Source of the DNA: an uncultured Oscillospiraceae bacterium
Lineage (GTDB): Bacteria > Bacillota > Clostridia > Oscillospirales > Oscillospiraceae
Reading direction: 5' to 3'
Length of the DNA stretch: 52,833 bases
Assembly (NCBI GenBank): GCA_944382995.1
Contig: CALWOF010000003.1
Span: 1 to 52,833 of the forward strand
Below, in pieces: positions 52,082 through 52,833 of this stretch. The translations under genes were made by a program, and so were the position numbers. The stretch's first letter is position 1. Each line of letters opens with the position of its first letter. The notes below the pieces were generated by a model, which was given only the letters and a program-made list of their open reading frames with translations, was not told where the DNA came from and did not search any database.

Positions 52082-52833
52082 TTGAGCATCGACTTTGGAA
52101 ATGACATCTACGAAGAGCCCATTGTGGCCAAGACCTTCCTGCAGGAGGATGCCCAGGAGGGGTCTCTGCGGCCCAGGACGCTGCGGGAGTATATCGGTCA
52201 GGAGAAGGCCAAGGAGAACCTCTCCGTCTTCATCGAGGCCGCCCGGAAGCGGGAGGAGGCCCTGGACCACGTGCTGCTCCACGGCCCGCCGGGCCTGGGC
52301 AAGACCACCCTGGCGGGGATCATCGCCGCGGAAATGGGGGTCAACATCCGGATCACCTCCGGCCCGGCCATCGAGAAGCCCGGCGACCTGGCGGCGCTGC
52401 TGACCAACCTGAACGAGGGAGACATCCTCTTCGTGGATGAGATCCACCGGCTCAACCGGTCTGTGGAGGAGATCCTGTACCCGGCCATGGAGGACTACGC
52501 CCTGGACATCATCGTGGGCAAGGGTCCCAGCGCCAACTCCATCCGGCTGGACCTGCCCAAATTCACGCTCATCGGTGCCACCACCCGGGCGGGGCAGCTG
52601 TCCGCGCCCCTGCGGGACCGGTTCGGCGTGACGCTGCGTCTGGAGCTCTACACCCCGGAGGAGCTGGCCCGGATCGTCACCCGCTCCGCCGGTATCCTAA
52701 ACGTGGACATCGTGCCGGAGGGGGCCTATGAGATCGCCCGCCGGAGCCGGGGCACCCCCCGGATCGCCAACCGGATGCTCCGCCGGGTGCGGGACTTCGC
52801 CCAGGTGAAGGCCGACGGCGTCATCACCAAGGA
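52082..52833 (+). CDS. ruvB: Holliday-junction branch-migration ATPase RuvB, 5' part
   Basis: The gene starts at a TTG (52082) after AAGGGAAGTGA and is cut by the window end after 250 codons. RuvB features: [19 protein letters not shown], Walker [10 protein letters not shown] (about 68-76), Walker [16 protein letters not shown] (sensor 1) and the start of the sensor-2/winged-helix part ([11 protein letters not shown]). It drives junction migration with RuvA and feeds RuvC. The missing end is outside the window. Confidence 0.96.
   Translation, partial: MSIDFGNDIYEEPIVAKTFLQEDAQEGSLRPRTLREYIGQEKAKENLSVFIEAARKREEALDHVLLHGPPGLGKTTLAGIIAAEMGVNIRITSGPAIEKPGDLAALLTNLNEGDILFVDEIHRLNRSVEEILYPAMEDYALDIIVGKGPSANSIRLDLPKFTLIGATTRAGQLSAPLRDRFGVTLRLELYTPEELARIVTRSAGILNVDIVPEGAYEIARRSRGTPRIANRMLRRVRDFAQVKADGVITK

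Overview
The window is a GC-rich, densely packed chromosomal segment of an anaerobic, spore-forming Firmicute. The best guess is a clostridial Oscillospiraceae-type gut bacterium. Grounds: a butyryl-CoA/4-hydroxybutyrate-type CoA-transferase typical of butyrate producers, sporulation genes (spoVM, sipL, spoIVA, yunB, spoIIM), a PASTA kinase/PP2C pair, RemA, CdaA/CdaR and a type-A-like RNase P RNA. The lineage is inferred; no marker such as 16S rRNA is present. No prophage, insertion sequence, CRISPR array or tRNA gene was found.  Layout. 1-5.3 kb: end of an S1-domain gene, a CoA-transferase with its own promoter, a CarD-family regulator, ispD-ispF (MEP isoprenoid pathway), and a DUF3343/cysteine-desulfurase pair. 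5.3-22.4 kb: a long one-directional housekeeping run with many 4-bp start/stop overlaps: cdaA-cdaR-rseC-DUF5685-J-domain-yicC-remA-gmk-rpoZ-priA-def-fmt-yugP-rsmB-rlmN-stp-prkC-rsgA. 22.4-28.7 kb: a sporulation block (a small membrane ORF, the 24-residue spoVM, sipL, then spoIVA) interrupted by an oppositely oriented three-gene amino-acid ABC transporter. SpoVM, SpoIVA and SipL are the known parts of the spore-coat basement layer in clostridia, and all three lie within 6 kb. 28.8-34 kb: DUF1858, trmK, Nif3-family and yebC genes, a membrane-anchored XRE regulator, a 50-bp tandem repeat, and rnpB on the minus strand. 34-39.3 kb: murD, yunB, ligA and a paralogue of the XRE regulator on the minus strand. 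39.7-45.1 kb: dxs-tlyA-nadK-argR-tgt. 45.1-50.1 kb: yajC, a TIGR04086-type membrane protein, spoIIM, an XerD-like recombinase, and an ECF sigma/anti-sigma pair. 50.2-52.8 kb: ruvC, ruvA, two small genes, and ruvB cut by the window end.  The most unusual signals lie between genes. (1) Four long inverted repeats are built from tandem 7-bp units whose sequence differs from locus to locus; two of them bracket ruvC. A truncated relative of one lies upstream of the ECF sigma gene. (2) The RNase P RNA is about 616 nt because its P12 region is greatly enlarged. (3) A 50-bp tandem repeat lies downstream of rnpB; its units keep a hairpin by paired base changes. (4) The XerD-like protein has Arg where the catalytic beta-hairpin Lys is expected, and AT-rich direct repeats resembling half a dif site lie about 0.8 kb upstream of its gene. 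(5) Two Shine-Dalgarno sequences are buried in hairpins, ahead of the TIGR04086 gene and spoIIM. Nearly all strong promoters seen are sigma-A type with a TTGnnn-N17-TATAAT-like layout. spoIVA and yunB carry sigma-E-like elements instead.
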